Part shown: positions 35,068-45,694 of the stretch, piece after piece
How positions within the stretch are numbered: the first letter of the stretch is position 1
Layout of the letters: each line of letters begins with the position of its first letter
NCBI RefSeq assembly: GCF_013096535.2
Contig: NZ_CP051265.2
Coordinates: 186,001 to 250,000, forward strand
Origin: Wolbachia endosymbiont of Diaphorina citri
Lineage (GTDB): Bacteria; Pseudomonadota; Alphaproteobacteria; Rickettsiales; Anaplasmataceae
Direction: 5' to 3'
Length of the DNA: 64,000 nt
Position numbers and translations under genes: made by a program
Notes under the pieces: generated by a model
Told to the model about the DNA's origin: nothing
Databases searched by the model: none
Seen by the model: only the letters and a program-made list of their open reading frames with translations

Positions 35068-38007
35068 TCATATTGAGCTAAATTTCTTCTCTACACTACC
35101 TTTTAAAATGTTTTTATTATTTTTTGTCATAATACGATCAAATACTCCTAATAACCTCTTAAATAAGCTTGGAGTGAGAGAAGAGATAGGATTAACAGAT
35201 ACGTTATTGTTTTTATCATCACCATTTGCTTTGTAGTCTATTGAAATAATCCCCCTACTCTTCCCACCAGTCAGAAGTTTTCCGATTATAGGGATTTTCA
35301 ACAAAGATTTGTTAATTGAGTATGCCGGTATTACTTGTCCTTCAACCTGGAATTTATAACCCTTAATATCGAGCGTACCACTAGTGCTAATGCCTAGTTC
35401 CGCTCCTTCAAGCCAAGATTCTTCAATTTCAACAGTGCCATCTTTATATGAAAAAGGTGCATTACACTTATAAAAATGTACACCTTCGTTCCTTATAGCA
35501 TTTACAATACCAGGCAGTGAAGACATTGATAATAAAGTGGTAAGCAGTGGAGCATCTTTGATATAGAAATTGCTGATAGATAACATACCATAATGTTCTC
35601 CATTTTCTCTCTTAGGAGATAGATAAAGAGATAATTTGCCATTTTTAACTGATTTACCAATGCCTAAAGAACGCAAAAGCATACCTGAATTATCCGCATA
35701 TACTTCTAGCCCTATTTCACTGTATTCTGCTAATATACTACTATTATCCTCTGAAAACTTTCCTTTAAATTGACTTCCACTGCAATCACCTTTAGCGCAA
35801 GTTACGTTCAGCTTGGCATCTTTTATGGTAATGCCTTCTTTCATAATTATATTATCAACATTCATAGTAACTTCTATTTTGTTATTTAATCGATTACTAT
35901 CTTTGCCAAGTAAACCTAACACATCACTTAAGTTGATTTTCTCACCGTGAATAGTTATGGCATTTTTCTCCTTACCTGATTCAATTTCTATACTAAAATT
36001 ATTATCAGGTAATTTAAAGTTGCTAGAATTTAAATATAAATTTCCATTTTCTACTCTTCCGCTGAACTTTATATCTAAGTCGTTTCCCATAATGTCTAGT
36101 TTGTCTATTAATAACTCACTTACTCCTTTTAACTTTACAGAGAACAAAACTTTATTGTGATCTTCAAAGCGATTTTTCCACCCTAAATAACTTGAACGTA
36201 ATTCAAGCTCTGATAAATCTATACTACCATTAATATATCCCGTTTTATCTTGATTTACCACTGATTCTATATTTACATTGATGTAGCCACTATCGAAATT
36301 AAGTATTTGAGCAGGTAAATCTCCGATTAAATTCCAGGCGAAACTTTCATTTTTGTTGCTACTTTTCAGGTCAAATAATAGCTGTGTGTTATTCACCATG
36401 CCGCTACCATTTAAATCTATAAAGTCACTACCAAAATCGAGCTTAATATCATATTTACCAAGACTTTCATTATAAGTGACCAAATTGTCAATTTCAGAAT
36501 GAAATTTAGCTAAAAAATCTACCTTTTTGTCACTAGAGTTTAGATTAAAGATGCGAAAATTAAATACAGATTTTGCTATTCCACCTACTTTATCTCTTTC
36601 AACTTTCATCACATCATCCAACTTGAATTTTATAGGCTCATATAACCCATAGGCATCACTTACAGCCTGACCATTAATTGTGAGAACAGAATCTTCTTTA
36701 TTGAGAGAGTTCATTTCAATATCACCACTATCGATAGTGAAATTCTGGAACTTAGCGCTATTTACAGTAATTTTTAGATTGTTATTCTTGAAAGTGAGAT
36801 CACCGCTTAATTCTTTTACTTGTTCAAAATCCTCATCAAATTGAACGCTACCATTTTCTATATCAGCAACAATTACAATACCTGATAGATCATCATTTAT
36901 TAAGCTATCAATTTTACCGTTAAAACTTATAATTGTATTTATGATATTTCCATCAATATTACCGCAATACCACTTTCTAAATTGATCGTTTACTATACCA
37001 TCTGGTACATAAGTACATAAATCCTTTGCAACAAGTTTACTAATGTTAACTCTAAGCAAAGCATGACTTGTACTAAAGTTCATTTTACCAATCAAAGAAA
37101 GGTACATACCATTTAACTTAAAATGAAAGTTTTTTACGCTGATGGTTTCATCACTATATGTCAAATTTACATTTACATTAGTTAAGGCTAAGTTTTTGTC
37201 CGAATGATTCTCTGTATTTAATATGTATATGTTTCCGTCCACAACTTCATCCTTTCCATTAATTCTAATTGAAAAGTTTCCTTTGAATCCTATTTCTTTG
37301 TCAAAATTGTAACTTTTAACTAGTGTGGAAAACTCGTTAAATAGGCCCAACTTTAGATTATAGAATGTTCCATACAAATTTAGTAAATTATTGCGGTTTT
37401 TTATCGTAATGGATAAATCATCATCTAGAAACCCTTTACCTTCTTTTGTATGGACACGAATATCCAAAACATTGAAATCTTCCCCCTTCCCTGCAGATAC
37501 TTTATCAATGAAAAATTCACCTTCCGTGTTTTTATTGATAGCAATGTTAGTAATTTCAACCCTTGAGTCTACATTGAAGTAGAAAAAAAACTTTCTTATT
37601 GCCTTTAGAAGATTTTTTGTACTACTCATCTTGTCTGTCATTACAGATGTTGTTATCCCTTTGGTCTCCTCTTTCTTTATATATATGTGTACATTATCAG
37701 CTAAAATCTGAGAGAACTTTTTGGAACTTAACTTAAAGTGTACGAAAAGCTCAGGGACTTCTATGGTAAAATCAGGATTTGTTATTTTTAAATCTGTAAT
37801 GACTAGCTTGCCATCTTTATGCAAAATAACCGAGGTACTCTCCATGCTGACATCCGAATTGGCAAATATCTTTGATATTTTTTTCTTTATATAGAAATTA
37901 ATATAACTAATATTGATTTCTAGAGGTCCCTCACCTTTAAAAAAGATAAAGAAGCAGAATATAAATAATAAAATTATAAAAAATGATATAGTGATTTTTT
38001 TAAGCAT
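35068..38007 (-). CDS. AsmA/YhdP-like envelope protein (DUF3971-type)
   Basis: A 979-residue protein with one N-terminal membrane anchor (ITISFFIILLFIFCFFIFF) and a long beta-rich periplasmic portion. The C-terminal region carries the YhdP/AsmA-like signature: GQVIPAYSINKSLLKIPIIG, then LTGGKSRGIISIDY and VNPISSLTPSLFKRLL. Such proteins form long grooves thought to carry phospholipids between the inner and outer membranes. E. coli YhdP is about 1270 residues, so this version is shorter. The start overlaps the 3' end of rnhA by eight bases. Function by homology only. Confidence 0.85.
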   Translation of the reverse strand: MLKKITISFFIILLFIFCFFIFFKGEGPLEINISYINFYIKKKISKIFANSDVSMESTSVILHKDGKLVITDLKITNPDFTIEVPELFVHFKLSSKKFSQILADNVHIYIKKEETKGITTSVMTDKMSSTKNLLKAIRKFFFYFNVDSRVEITNIAINKNTEGEFFIDKVSAGKGEDFNVLDIRVHTKEGKGFLDDDLSITIKNRNNLLNLYGTFYNLKLGLFNEFSTLVKSYNFDKEIGFKGNFSIRINGKDEVVDGNIYILNTENHSDKNLALTNVNVNLTYSDETISVKNFHFKLNGMYLSLIGKMNFSTSHALLRVNISKLVAKDLCTYVPDGIVNDQFRKWYCGNIDGNIINTIISFNGKIDSLINDDLSGIVIVADIENGSVQFDEDFEQVKELSGDLTFKNNNLKITVNSAKFQNFTIDSGDIEMNSLNKEDSVLTINGQAVSDAYGLYEPIKFKLDDVMKVERDKVGGIAKSVFNFRIFNLNSSDKKVDFLAKFHSEIDNLVTYNESLGKYDIKLDFGSDFIDLNGSGMVNNTQLLFDLKSSNKNESFAWNLIGDLPAQILNFDSGYINVNIESVVNQDKTGYINGSIDLSELELRSSYLGWKNRFEDHNKVLFSVKLKGVSELLIDKLDIMGNDLDIKFSGRVENGNLYLNSSNFKLPDNNFSIEIESGKEKNAITIHGEKINLSDVLGLLGKDSNRLNNKIEVTMNVDNIIMKEGITIKDAKLNVTCAKGDCSGSQFKGKFSEDNSSILAEYSEIGLEVYADNSGMLLRSLGIGKSVKNGKLSLYLSPKRENGEHYGMLSISNFYIKDAPLLTTLLSMSSLPGIVNAIRNEGVHFYKCNAPFSYKDGTVEIEESWLEGAELGISTSGTLDIKGYKFQVEGQVIPAYSINKSLLKIPIIGKLLTGGKSRGIISIDYKANGDDKNNNVSVNPISSLTPSLFKRLLGVFDRIMTKNNKNILKGSVEKKFSSI

Positions 38008-38437
38008 CGATTATTGCTTTTCTTGCTAAACTGTCAGCTTCCTCATTGTATTTATTACCATTATGCGCTTTTACCCACTTCCAATTAATTTCGTGTTGCA
38101 AAGCAACATTATCCAATTCCTTCCATAATTCTATATTTTTTACTGACTTCTTATTACTTGTCTTCCAACCATTCATTTTCCACTTATTTATCCATTCTGT
38201 CATACCATACTTAACATAAAGACTATCCGTATATAAATTGACATTACAAGGAAATTTTAGTGCTTTCAGCCCATTGATCACTGCTTTTAACTCCATTTTA
38301 TTATTTGTAGTATTTTCTTCTCTACCAAAAATATTCTTTCTATGATTTTGAAATAATATGATCGCTGCCCACCCTCCTAAACCAGGGCTACCAAGGCATG
38401 CTCCATCTGTGTATATTGTCACTTCCTTTTTATTCAT
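38000..38437 (-). CDS. rnhA: Ribonuclease HI
   Basis: A 145-residue RNase HI that cuts the RNA strand of RNA-DNA hybrids. The four catalytic acids are in place: Asp in IYTDGACLGSPG, Glu in NKMELKAVINGL, Asp in LYTDSLYVKYG, and Asp in NEEADSLARKA, with the basic handle region WINKWKMNGWKTSNKK. The length is normal for the family. The 3' end overlaps the AsmA-like gene. Confidence 0.97.
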   Translation of the reverse strand: MNKKEVTIYTDGACLGSPGLGGWAAIILFQNHRKNIFGREENTTNNKMELKAVINGLKALKFPCNVNLYTDSLYVKYGMTEWINKWKMNGWKTSNKKSVKNIELWKELDNVALQHEINWKWVKAHNGNKYNEEADSLARKAIIDA

Positions 38438-38511
38438 CTTTACTGTAGTGAATGAATTAAAGTATACCGTTACTTCTATGAAAATACTATTTTTATAGAT
38501 ATAGAGGCAAT

Positions 38512-38610
38512 TTAAGCCACACCTTTAAATTTTATTATGGAAACAAAAAAAAGTGCTACAACGAGTATTATTAGAAGAGAAAGTAAAAGATAGTTTTTAT
38601 GTTCTTTCAT
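38512..38610 (-). CDS. CoxF-like tiny membrane protein in the cytochrome oxidase cluster
   Basis: A 32-residue frame starts at an ATG two bases after the ctaB stop codon. It has one membrane helix (LLLSLLIILVVALFFVSII) flanked by MKEHKN and KFKGVA. In many Alphaproteobacteria a small CoxF-type protein with an LFxVxIVK-like helix end follows ctaB in the coxB-coxA-ctaB order, and the position, size and residues agree with that. Short length and lack of other evidence keep this tentative. It would act at the inner membrane in oxidase assembly. Confidence 0.6.
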   Translation of the reverse strand: MKEHKNYLLLSLLIILVVALFFVSIIKFKGVA

Positions 38611-38612
38611 AG

Positions 38613-39500
38613 TCAAAACAAGTCAATAGAACAAAAAATAATACTAGCAAACAGAGAAAATAGATAAGAAATTGAGTAAGAAAACATTTTTTTTTGTGAG
38701 CTATGACTCTTAAGCCTTATAACGGATACGGCAAACCAAATAAAAACACAACCTTCAATAATTGCCATACTCATGTAAAATAGAGCCTTTTTCAAAAATA
38801 GTGCTGGAAGCAAGCTAGTTAGCACCAGCAAGACACTATAAATTAATATATATTTTCTTGTTTTTTCCGGACCATAAACAATATTGAACATTGGAATCGA
38901 TGCCTTTGCATAGTCTTCAGACTTATTTAAAGATAGGGCCCAAAAGTGTGGCGGAGTCCACATAAAAATTACTAAAAATAAAATACAACTTTCCCAGCTT
39001 ACAGAGTCAGTTACAACCGCCCAGCCAATCATTGGAGGAAAAGCACCTGCTGCACCGCCGATAACAATATTCTGCGGAGTACGCCTTTTGAGCCAAATTG
39101 TATACACAAAAACATAAAATAATATGCTAATTGCAAGCAAAGCAGCAGAAACATAGTTCACTGCTATTGCCATGATAAATACTGACAATATTCCAAGAGT
39201 TATACCAAACTCAAGCGCGCTTTCTGCAGAAACTTTACCTGAAGGTATAGGGCGGTTTTTTGTTCTCTTCATAAGCAAGTCTATATCTCTGTCATACCAC
39301 ATATTTATTGCACCTGCAGATCCTGAGCCAAGAGCAATGCATATAAGAGATATTAGTGCAAGGAAAGGATGAATGCTACCTGGTGCAGTAACCATACCAG
39401 CAACTGCAGTAAATACCACAAGATACATTATCCTTGGCTTTAGCAAATGCCAAAAATCCAGTATTGTTGATTCAATATTTAGCAAAACACTTGTGTACAT
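38613..39500 (-). CDS. ctaB: Haem O synthase (protohaem IX farnesyltransferase)
   Basis: A 295-residue UbiA-superfamily prenyltransferase with about nine membrane helices. It adds farnesyl to haem B to make haem O for the terminal oxidase. The first Asp-rich motif is [20 protein letters not shown], and the second region has [11 protein letters not shown]. The gene starts one base after the coxA stop, on the same strand, so coxB-coxA-ctaB form an operon. Confidence 0.96.
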   Translation of the reverse strand: MYTSVLLNIESTILDFWHLLKPRIMYLVVFTAVAGMVTAPGSIHPFLALISLICIALGSGSAGAINMWYDRDIDLLMKRTKNRPIPSGKVSAESALEFGITLGILSVFIMAIAVNYVSAALLAISILFYVFVYTIWLKRRTPQNIVIGGAAGAFPPMIGWAVVTDSVSWESCILFLVIFMWTPPHFWALSLNKSEDYAKASIPMFNIVYGPEKTRKYILIYSVLLVLTSLLPALFLKKALFYMSMAIIEGCVFIWFAVSVIRLKSHSSQKKMFSYSISYLFSLFASIIFCSIDLF

Positions 39501-39501
39501 T

Positions 39502-41052
39502 CTATTTTATCACTGGTGGTTTTTCAAAAGTATGAAAAGGCGGTGGTGAAGATACCGTCCATTCTAAAGTGTCACCTTCCCAAGGATTATCTCCAGTTTT
39601 TTTGCCCCATTTGAAGAGATGTATAACTATAAATATAAAAAACATAACTGAAACAAAGGACATATATGAACCAATTGAGGATATATAATTCCAAGGGATA
39701 AACGCATCGGGATAATCAGGTATACGCCTTGGCATGCCGGCTAATCCTAGGAAATGCTGAGGTAAGAAAGTAACATTAGTGCTAATAAAAGTGAGCCAAA
39801 AGTGTACCTTTCCTAAACACTCGTTATATTGCTTACCTGACATTTTGCCTATCCAATAATAAAAACCAGCGAAGGCTCCAAATAATGCGGCAAGCGACAT
39901 GACATAGTGAAAGTGAGCAACGACATAATAGGTATCGTGCAAAAGTTTATCTATTCCACCGTGAGAAAGAATTATTCCCGTTATACCTCCACCAACAAAC
40001 ATGAAAATAAAACCTAGTGCAAATAGCATGGGAGTTTTAAATTCAATCGCCCCACCCCACATAGTTGCAATCCAACTAAAGACTTTTACACCAGTTATAA
40101 CGCCAATAAAAATTGTTGTAGTGCTAAAAAATACAGCAGCATCTTCGCTAAGCCCAACAGTAAACATATGATGAGCCCAAACCATAAAGCCAAATGCTGC
40201 TATACCTATCATAGCATAAACCATCCCTTTATAGCCAAATACTGGCCTATGGGAAAAAGTTGATACGACTTGGCTTATGATGCCAAATGCAGGAAAAATA
40301 ATTATGTAAACTTCTGGATGACCAAAAAACCAAAACAGGTGTTGAAATAACACAGGATCACCGCCACCAGCAGGATCAAAAAAGGAAGTACCAATATTGC
40401 GATCAGTTAGCAGCATAGTTATAGCACCAGCAAGTACCGGTAAGGCAACAATTAACATAAATGACGTTAGTAAAACAGACCAAACAAATAGTGGCATTTT
40501 AGTGAGTGACATGCCTTTTGCACGCATATTGAATATAGTGACTATAAAGTTGATCGCCCCAACAATTGATGACATACCAGCAACATGAAGTGCAAGTATA
40601 GCAAGATCAACTCCTGCACTTGGGTGAGACATGATTTGCGATAGAGGTGGGTATAAAGTCCATCCTGTCCCAGGACCTTCGCCAGCAAACACCGAGAGAA
40701 TAAGCAGAATAAAAGATGACACTAACAACCAAAAACTTAAATTATTCATACGAGGAAATGCCATATCTGGTGCACCAATCATGAGAGGTACGAACCAATT
40801 ACCAAATCCTCCCATTAAGGCTGGCATTATCATAAAAAACACCATTATTACCGCATGCCCTGTAATCATTACGTTATATAGCTGGTAATTATTGTTAAGT
40901 ATATTAATGTGCATTAGCTGAGTACGAATAATTACCGATAATAATCCACCAATAATTCCAGCTAATATGGAAAAAATAATGTATAGTGTCCCTATATCTT
41001 TGTGATTAGTAGAAAACAGCCAACGTCTTATACCTTTTGGTACATCACTCAT
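39502..41052 (-). CDS. coxA: Cytochrome c oxidase subunit I
   Basis: A 516-residue, 12-helix haem-copper oxidase catalytic subunit of the aa3 type. Ligands are recognised in [12 protein letters not shown] (haem a), [11 protein letters not shown] (CuB His and the cross-linked Tyr), WAHHMFTVG (CuB pair) and [12 protein letters not shown] (haem a3 and haem a). The GHPEVYI motif with Glu places it in the A-type group with a D-channel. It pumps protons while reducing oxygen to water and follows coxB in the same transcription unit. Confidence 0.98.
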   Translation of the reverse strand: MSDVPKGIRRWLFSTNHKDIGTLYIIFSILAGIIGGLLSVIIRTQLMHINILNNNYQLYNVMITGHAVIMVFFMIMPALMGGFGNWFVPLMIGAPDMAFPRMNNLSFWLLVSSFILLILSVFAGEGPGTGWTLYPPLSQIMSHPSAGVDLAILALHVAGMSSIVGAINFIVTIFNMRAKGMSLTKMPLFVWSVLLTSFMLIVALPVLAGAITMLLTDRNIGTSFFDPAGGGDPVLFQHLFWFFGHPEVYIIIFPAFGIISQVVSTFSHRPVFGYKGMVYAMIGIAAFGFMVWAHHMFTVGLSEDAAVFFSTTTIFIGVITGVKVFSWIATMWGGAIEFKTPMLFALGFIFMFVGGGITGIILSHGGIDKLLHDTYYVVAHFHYVMSLAALFGAFAGFYYWIGKMSGKQYNECLGKVHFWLTFISTNVTFLPQHFLGLAGMPRRIPDYPDAFIPWNYISSIGSYMSFVSVMFFIFIVIHLFKWGKKTGDNPWEGDTLEWTVSSPPPFHTFEKPPVIK

Positions 41053-41067
41053 ATCTATACTCCAAAT

Positions 41068-41832
41068 TTAACTTACTAATTTTTTATCTTCAATCCACTT
41101 ATTAAAATCTTCTTTACTCACTGCTTCAACAACAATTGGCATAAATCCATGACCTTGACCACAGAGTTCATAACATTGCCCATAATAAATACCGGGCTTT
41201 GTAACGTTAAACCATGCTTCATTTAGTCTACCTGGTATTGCATCAACTTTTATACCAAAAGCAGGTACTCCCCAGCTGTGTATTACATCTCCTGCTGTCA
41301 CTTGTAAACGAATATTAGTATTGATAGGTAAAATAACGTTATTATCAACAGAGAATAGTTTTAAATCTCCTTCGCTAAAGTCTTCTTTTCCTTTTATATA
41401 GCTGTCAAATGAAATACCTTGATATTCTGGGTACTGGTAACTCCAATACCATTGATGACCAATAACTTTTAGTGTTATGTCAGCTTTTGGCACTTTCTCC
41501 TGTAGTTTGATTAATTCAGCATTTTTAAAAGCCAATATTCCAACAATAATCGTTGGTATAACAAACCAGATAATTTCTAAAAAGATATTATGAGTTATTT
41601 TACTGACATTTTTCACTTTGCCCTTACGAAAGCGAAATACTATATAAGCAAGCAGGGCCCATACAAAAAGCATAATTGCAATCATTACACTCATCACAAA
41701 CGAATGTGACTTAACTACAACCTCCATTATCTCAGTTGCAGGTGCAGGAAATCCAAATTGCCAAGAAGTAGGAGCAGAAGCAATTGATATGTTTGAGTAA
41801 AACATTATCAATAATGCAAATAACTTCACCAT
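41068..41832 (-). CDS. coxB: Cytochrome c oxidase subunit II
   Basis: A 254-residue protein with an N-terminal signal-like hydrophobic segment and two membrane helices (MSVMIAIMLFVWALLAYIVF, then IIWFVIPTIIVGILAF). A periplasmic cupredoxin domain follows. The binuclear CuA site shows His in VIHSWGVPAFG and the CYELCGQGHGFM motif; WYWSYQYPE is the conserved aromatic electron entry. It accepts electrons from cytochrome c and passes them to subunit I. It is the first gene of the leftward cox operon. Confidence 0.97.
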   Translation of the reverse strand: MVKLFALLIMFYSNISIASAPTSWQFGFPAPATEIMEVVVKSHSFVMSVMIAIMLFVWALLAYIVFRFRKGKVKNVSKITHNIFLEIIWFVIPTIIVGILAFKNAELIKLQEKVPKADITLKVIGHQWYWSYQYPEYQGISFDSYIKGKEDFSEGDLKLFSVDNNVILPINTNIRLQVTAGDVIHSWGVPAFGIKVDAIPGRLNEAWFNVTKPGIYYGQCYELCGQGHGFMPIVVEAVSKEDFNKWIEDKKLVS

Positions 41833-42348
41833 ATTTTTTGCTGTAAAACTACTGTAAAACTAACTGTATAATAGTATATATAAACTTACTATGCAAACAG
41901 AGATTATAGAATGTACACAAGTGTTTTGCTAAATATTGAATCAACAGTAAATGATGATTAATGTTTTTTTAGCATTTAATAAATATAATAATACGATACT
42001 AACTTGAGGAAAAAAGCATTTACATGAATCTATTTTAAGTTAAAATATTATAATATTTTAAGTTAAATATTTACTTTAAGGAAATTCTATAATAAGTTTA
42101 ATAGTGTCTGTTATTGCTAATAACCCTCTAGCCTCACACCTAAAAGCAGTAACAGACACTATTAAACTTTAGGTAGTTTTACCTATTTATAATTCATTAA
42201 GGTAAAAATCTTACTAATTCCTTTGATTTTATTATACAGATGAGTTTGCTAATTAACCTTTAATGTTTACGTTAGCATTTGCATCTTGTGTGTAAATTTT
42301 TTTGCATATCAAACTCTTTAAACAAATTTTTTAGAAAAGCCAAATAAA
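41833..42348. other. Non-coding region between coxB and hlyD
   Basis: About 516 bases with no gene. The right half contains a long inverted repeat (42094-42169), reported separately. The cox operon promoter should lie near 41840-41900, where the sequence is very A+T-rich. I see nothing else. Confidence 0.5.
42094..42169. repeat. Long imperfect palindrome (25-bp arms)
   Basis: The arms 42094-42118 and 42145-42169 are reverse complements with a single mismatch (TGTTATTGCT against AGCAGTAACA), with a 26-base spacer. It lies 180 bases downstream of the hlyD stop and has no T-tract on the outgoing strand. It is therefore more like a dispersed palindromic repeat or a minute non-autonomous element than a terminator. 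Confidence 0.75.
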
Positions 42349-43860
42349 TTATCTCTCTATGAAAGATCTATCGAATGTTGCAATTATAGGTGTAAACAAG
42401 AACGATAAAAGAGTGCGGGATTGAGTAACTATATATACTTCTGCTGGCATACCAGGATATAGGTATACGTTTTTAAACTGAGCAAGTTCTGATTTTGGTA
42501 TCACTACTCGCACTGAATAATAACGCCCCATCCTTGGATCATCAAGAGCATCAGGAGAAATATGGTTTACTATACCGTTAATTAAACTTAAGCGACGTGC
42601 ACTATAAGCGCTCAGCCTTACTTTAACTTTCAGCCCTTCTAGTCCGTCAATAGAGACTATATTGCTATCTTTCTTTTTTGCTGACAGTATCTCTTCTATG
42701 TTTCTGGTTAGAACTTTAGCATCTATTATTAGATCATCATCTGATGGTACTATACTCATGATTGGAACTCCAGATTGTATAACACCACCTTCAGTGTGGT
42801 ATCTTATATCTGTAACTATACCATCTTGAGGTGATTTAATTATTGTACGTGCTAACGAATCTTCAGCAACCATCAGCCTCTCTTTTAAGTCTGCAATAGA
42901 TGTATTAACTTCCTTAAGCTCAGCATTTGCTCTTTCTTGAGCATCATTCTTCACATTTATAATCTCTAACTCATTTTCTCCAATTTTTTGCTGCACTTGA
43001 GATATTGCAGAACGATAATGCCCAACTCTGCCCTCAATGTCAGCAAACTGTTTTTCTAAAGCTAAAATGTGTGGTTTGCTTATATGGCCACTATCAAGTA
43101 ATTGTCTTTTTGTTTCTAACTCCTCAGTTATCAAGTCATATTGCTTATGAGCTGCATTTAGTTGAAAGTTTAGCCCCGCTAATTCATCATTTAACTGCTT
43201 TATACGTTGTTGCAGTATGTCTGTTTTTCCCAATATGCTCTTTCTCTGAGAGTTGAATAACTTTACTTGATTATTTATCGCTTTACTTACAAGTTCATCG
43301 TCCGACAATTTTTTAACCTCGTCAGAAAATTCTAGCGTGTCTAAATCTCCTCTGATTGCAATAAGTCTTGCTTCTGTTGCCAAAAGTGATAAGAGTTTTT
43401 CTTTAATTATACTCAAATTTGCCTTTTCGTTAACATCACTTAATAAAACTAAAGGCTCATCTTTTTTAACTGTTTGACCTTCTTTTACTAAAATTTTGCT
43501 TATTATTCCCCCACCCAAGTGTTGCACTATTTTTCTATTTGAAGAGACAATAACTTCTCCACTTGCATGCACTGCTCCGTCAATTGGAGCTATAGCCGAC
43601 CAAATACCACCTATTCCAAAAAAGATGAATATCACCACTAAACCAAAAAATAGTGGTCCCCATGTGACTTTTAGGACTTCATTTATGTTATTACTCTCAC
43701 GTTTAAAAATAAAATTTATCATCGCATCAATCCATGCGAACGTCTTATCCAAAAATTGATATTTCTTCTTTCTATTTCCTGCCCCTTGCATATCTATATC
43801 ATCACTACCAATCAGGCCTTTCAAAGAAAGTCCAGCACTAAGCTTTTTTAACTTACTCAT
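42349..43860 (-). CDS. hlyD: HlyD-family periplasmic adaptor of a type I secretion system
   Basis: A 503-residue membrane-fusion protein. It has a cytoplasmic N-terminus of about 70 residues, one membrane helix (GPLFFGLVVIFIFFGIGGIW), and a lipoyl half-motif (GAVHASGEVIVSSNRKIVQHLGGG). A long coiled-coil hairpin follows (about 130-330), then the second lipoyl half (IIKSPQDGIVTDIRYHTEGG) and the beta-barrel domain. It would link an inner-membrane ABC exporter to an outer-membrane TolC channel; neither gene is adjacent. Type I secretion is one export route available to Wolbachia effectors. Confidence 0.92.
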   Translation of the reverse strand: MSKLKKLSAGLSLKGLIGSDDIDMQGAGNRKKKYQFLDKTFAWIDAMINFIFKRESNNINEVLKVTWGPLFFGLVVIFIFFGIGGIWSAIAPIDGAVHASGEVIVSSNRKIVQHLGGGIISKILVKEGQTVKKDEPLVLLSDVNEKANLSIIKEKLLSLLATEARLIAIRGDLDTLEFSDEVKKLSDDELVSKAINNQVKLFNSQRKSILGKTDILQQRIKQLNDELAGLNFQLNAAHKQYDLITEELETKRQLLDSGHISKPHILALEKQFADIEGRVGHYRSAISQVQQKIGENELEIINVKNDAQERANAELKEVNTSIADLKERLMVAEDSLARTIIKSPQDGIVTDIRYHTEGGVIQSGVPIMSIVPSDDDLIIDAKVLTRNIEEILSAKKKDSNIVSIDGLEGLKVKVRLSAYSARRLSLINGIVNHISPDALDDPRMGRYYSVRVVIPKSELAQFKNVYLYPGMPAEVYIVTQSRTLLSFLFTPIIATFDRSFIER

Positions 43861-44014
43861 TATAATACTACTGCGAATTTTTGTTAATCAGGATAACACA
43901 CAAAAACAAATAATCTATACCTTAAGTACTTTACTTAGACTATGGAACATCAGAATAAACTATTTAGTAACAATTCTTATACTCTATTGAATGGTTCAGC
44001 ATTAGGCTAGAAAA

Positions 44015-44443
44015 TCAAAAAGGTTTTACAATAACCATAATAACTATAATTATTATTAACGCTGTTACTGTTTCGTTTAAAACACGAAAATAAACGTGAG
44101 TTTTCTTATTCAAGCCCACTGCAAAATTTTTCCTATGTTTTGCAAGTAGACCATGAATAGCAAACATTAAGAATAATGCTAGCGCTTTTACATGAAACCA
44201 CCCTTCGCGGTATGCTTCCCTAATAATCATTAGCATAATTCCAAAACTAAGGGAGAAAAGCATTGCAGGGTTTATGATATATCTAAGGAGTCTCTTCTCC
44301 ATTATTTGAAGTAAGCTGTCATTTTCTGACCCTGGTTTTACAGATGCATGGTAAACATAAAGCCTTGGCAAATAGAGCATACCTGCCACCCACATAATTA
44401 CAGAGATAACGTGAAAAGCTTCAAGCCAGTGATAGTAGTCCAT
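44015..44443 (-). CDS. hemJ: Protoporphyrinogen oxidase HemJ
   Basis: The frame opens at 44488, but the ATG at 44443 gives the family-typical start MDYYHWLEAFHVISVIMW and 142 residues. HemJ is a four-helix inner-membrane protein that oxidises protoporphyrinogen IX in haem synthesis and replaces HemG and HemY in many Alphaproteobacteria. The conserved His is in LEAFHVISV, followed by MWVAGMLYLPRLYVYH; the basic EKRLLRYIINPAM and the GWFHVKALA stretch are also typical. The gene is divergent from pdhA. Confidence 0.93.
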   Translation of the reverse strand: MDYYHWLEAFHVISVIMWVAGMLYLPRLYVYHASVKPGSENDSLLQIMEKRLLRYIINPAMLFSLSFGIMLMIIREAYREGWFHVKALALFLMFAIHGLLAKHRKNFAVGLNKKTHVYFRVLNETVTALIIIIVIMVIVKPF

Positions 44444-44508
44444 ATAGATAGTATTATAAAATGTTAAAAATTTCTGGTATGATCTCAATTTAATAAAAGA
44501 AAGTCAAT

Positions 44509-45489
44509 ATGAAAGCAGAAAATTTCACTAAAGAACAGGTGATTGGATTCTACAGAAAAATGCTTCTCATACGCAGATTTGAGGAAAAAGCAGGACAATT
44601 ATACGGAATGGGATTAATAGGCGGATTCTGTCACTTATCAATAGGGCAAGAAGCAGTTGCAGTTGGGACTCAAGCTGCATCAAAATCTGGTGATGCTTTT
44701 ATCACAAGCTATAGAGACCATGGCTTAATGCTTGCATGTAATTCTGATCCGAATATTGTGATGGCAGAACTAACCGGCAAAAAAACAGGGTGTTCAAAAG
44801 GAAAAGGTGGCTCCATGCACATATTTGATGTTGAAAAAAATTTCTTTGGTGGACATGGAATAGTAGGTGCACAAGTCCCAATTGGTACAGGAATAGCATT
44901 TGCTAATAAATACAAGAAAAAAGACAACGTTGTATTCACATATTTTGGTGACGGTGCTACAAATCAAGGACAAGTATATGAATCATTTAATATGGCATCT
45001 TTGTGGAAGTTACCTGTGGTTTATATCATAGAAAATAACGGATACGCAATGGGAACTTCTGTGCAAAGATCAACTTTAGTAACTGAACTATATAAAAGAG
45101 GAGAGAGTTTTGGTATTTCTGGAAAACAAGTTGATGGAATGGATTTTTTCTCTGTCTATGAGTTAACAAGTGAAATAGCTGAGCACGTACGTGGGGGAAA
45201 AGGACCTCTCTTGCTTGAAATGAAGACATATCGATATCGTGGCCATTCAATGTCAGATCCTGCTACTTATCGCTCAAAAGAAGAAGTTGAAGATATGAAG
45301 CAAAATCATGATCCTATAAGCACCCTAAAGCAGTATATAACAGACAATAAAATCGCTTCTGATGAAGAATGCAAAGCTATTGATAAGGAAATACGAGATT
45401 TAGTAAAAAAGTCAGAAGATTTTGCTAAAAATAGTAAAGAGCCAGACATTGATGAACTATATACTGATGTTTATAAATTTGTTAGCTAA
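44509..45489 (+). CDS. pdhA: Pyruvate dehydrogenase E1 component, alpha subunit
   Basis: A 326-residue, complete thiamine-diphosphate enzyme subunit. The cofactor motif runs from FGDGATNQGQVYESFN to ENNGYAMGTS, and the substrate-side histidine is in TYRYRGHSMSDPATYRS. It decarboxylates pyruvate and passes the acetyl group to lipoamide of E2. The beta subunit (pdhB) is not adjacent, as in other Wolbachia, while E3 (lpdA) lies at 48262. Pyruvate is a main carbon source in these bacteria. Confidence 0.97.
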   Translation: MKAENFTKEQVIGFYRKMLLIRRFEEKAGQLYGMGLIGGFCHLSIGQEAVAVGTQAASKSGDAFITSYRDHGLMLACNSDPNIVMAELTGKKTGCSKGKGGSMHIFDVEKNFFGGHGIVGAQVPIGTGIAFANKYKKKDNVVFTYFGDGATNQGQVYESFNMASLWKLPVVYIIENNGYAMGTSVQRSTLVTELYKRGESFGISGKQVDGMDFFSVYELTSEIAEHVRGGKGPLLLEMKTYRYRGHSMSDPATYRSKEEVEDMKQNHDPISTLKQYITDNKIASDEECKAIDKEIRDLVKKSEDFAKNSKEPDIDELYTDVYKFVS

Positions 45490-45694
45490 TCAGTTTCCAT
45501 CAAAATTATGTTTTGGCCTACTATAGATATTTTTTGGCAGCACTTAACTTTATTATATAACAGCCTAGTCAATAGAAACTGTAGTAACTCTTATATTATT
45601 GATATACACCGCTCTTGGATCATAGGTTAAATGAGTTTTATTTGACTTTTTGCGCTAGTTTGCAGAATATAAAGTTGTTAATTGAATAAAATAC

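Noticed and set aside
42094..42169. Terminator of hlyD
   Set aside because: It is 180 bases past the stop, has a 26-base loop and lacks a T-tract on the outgoing strand.
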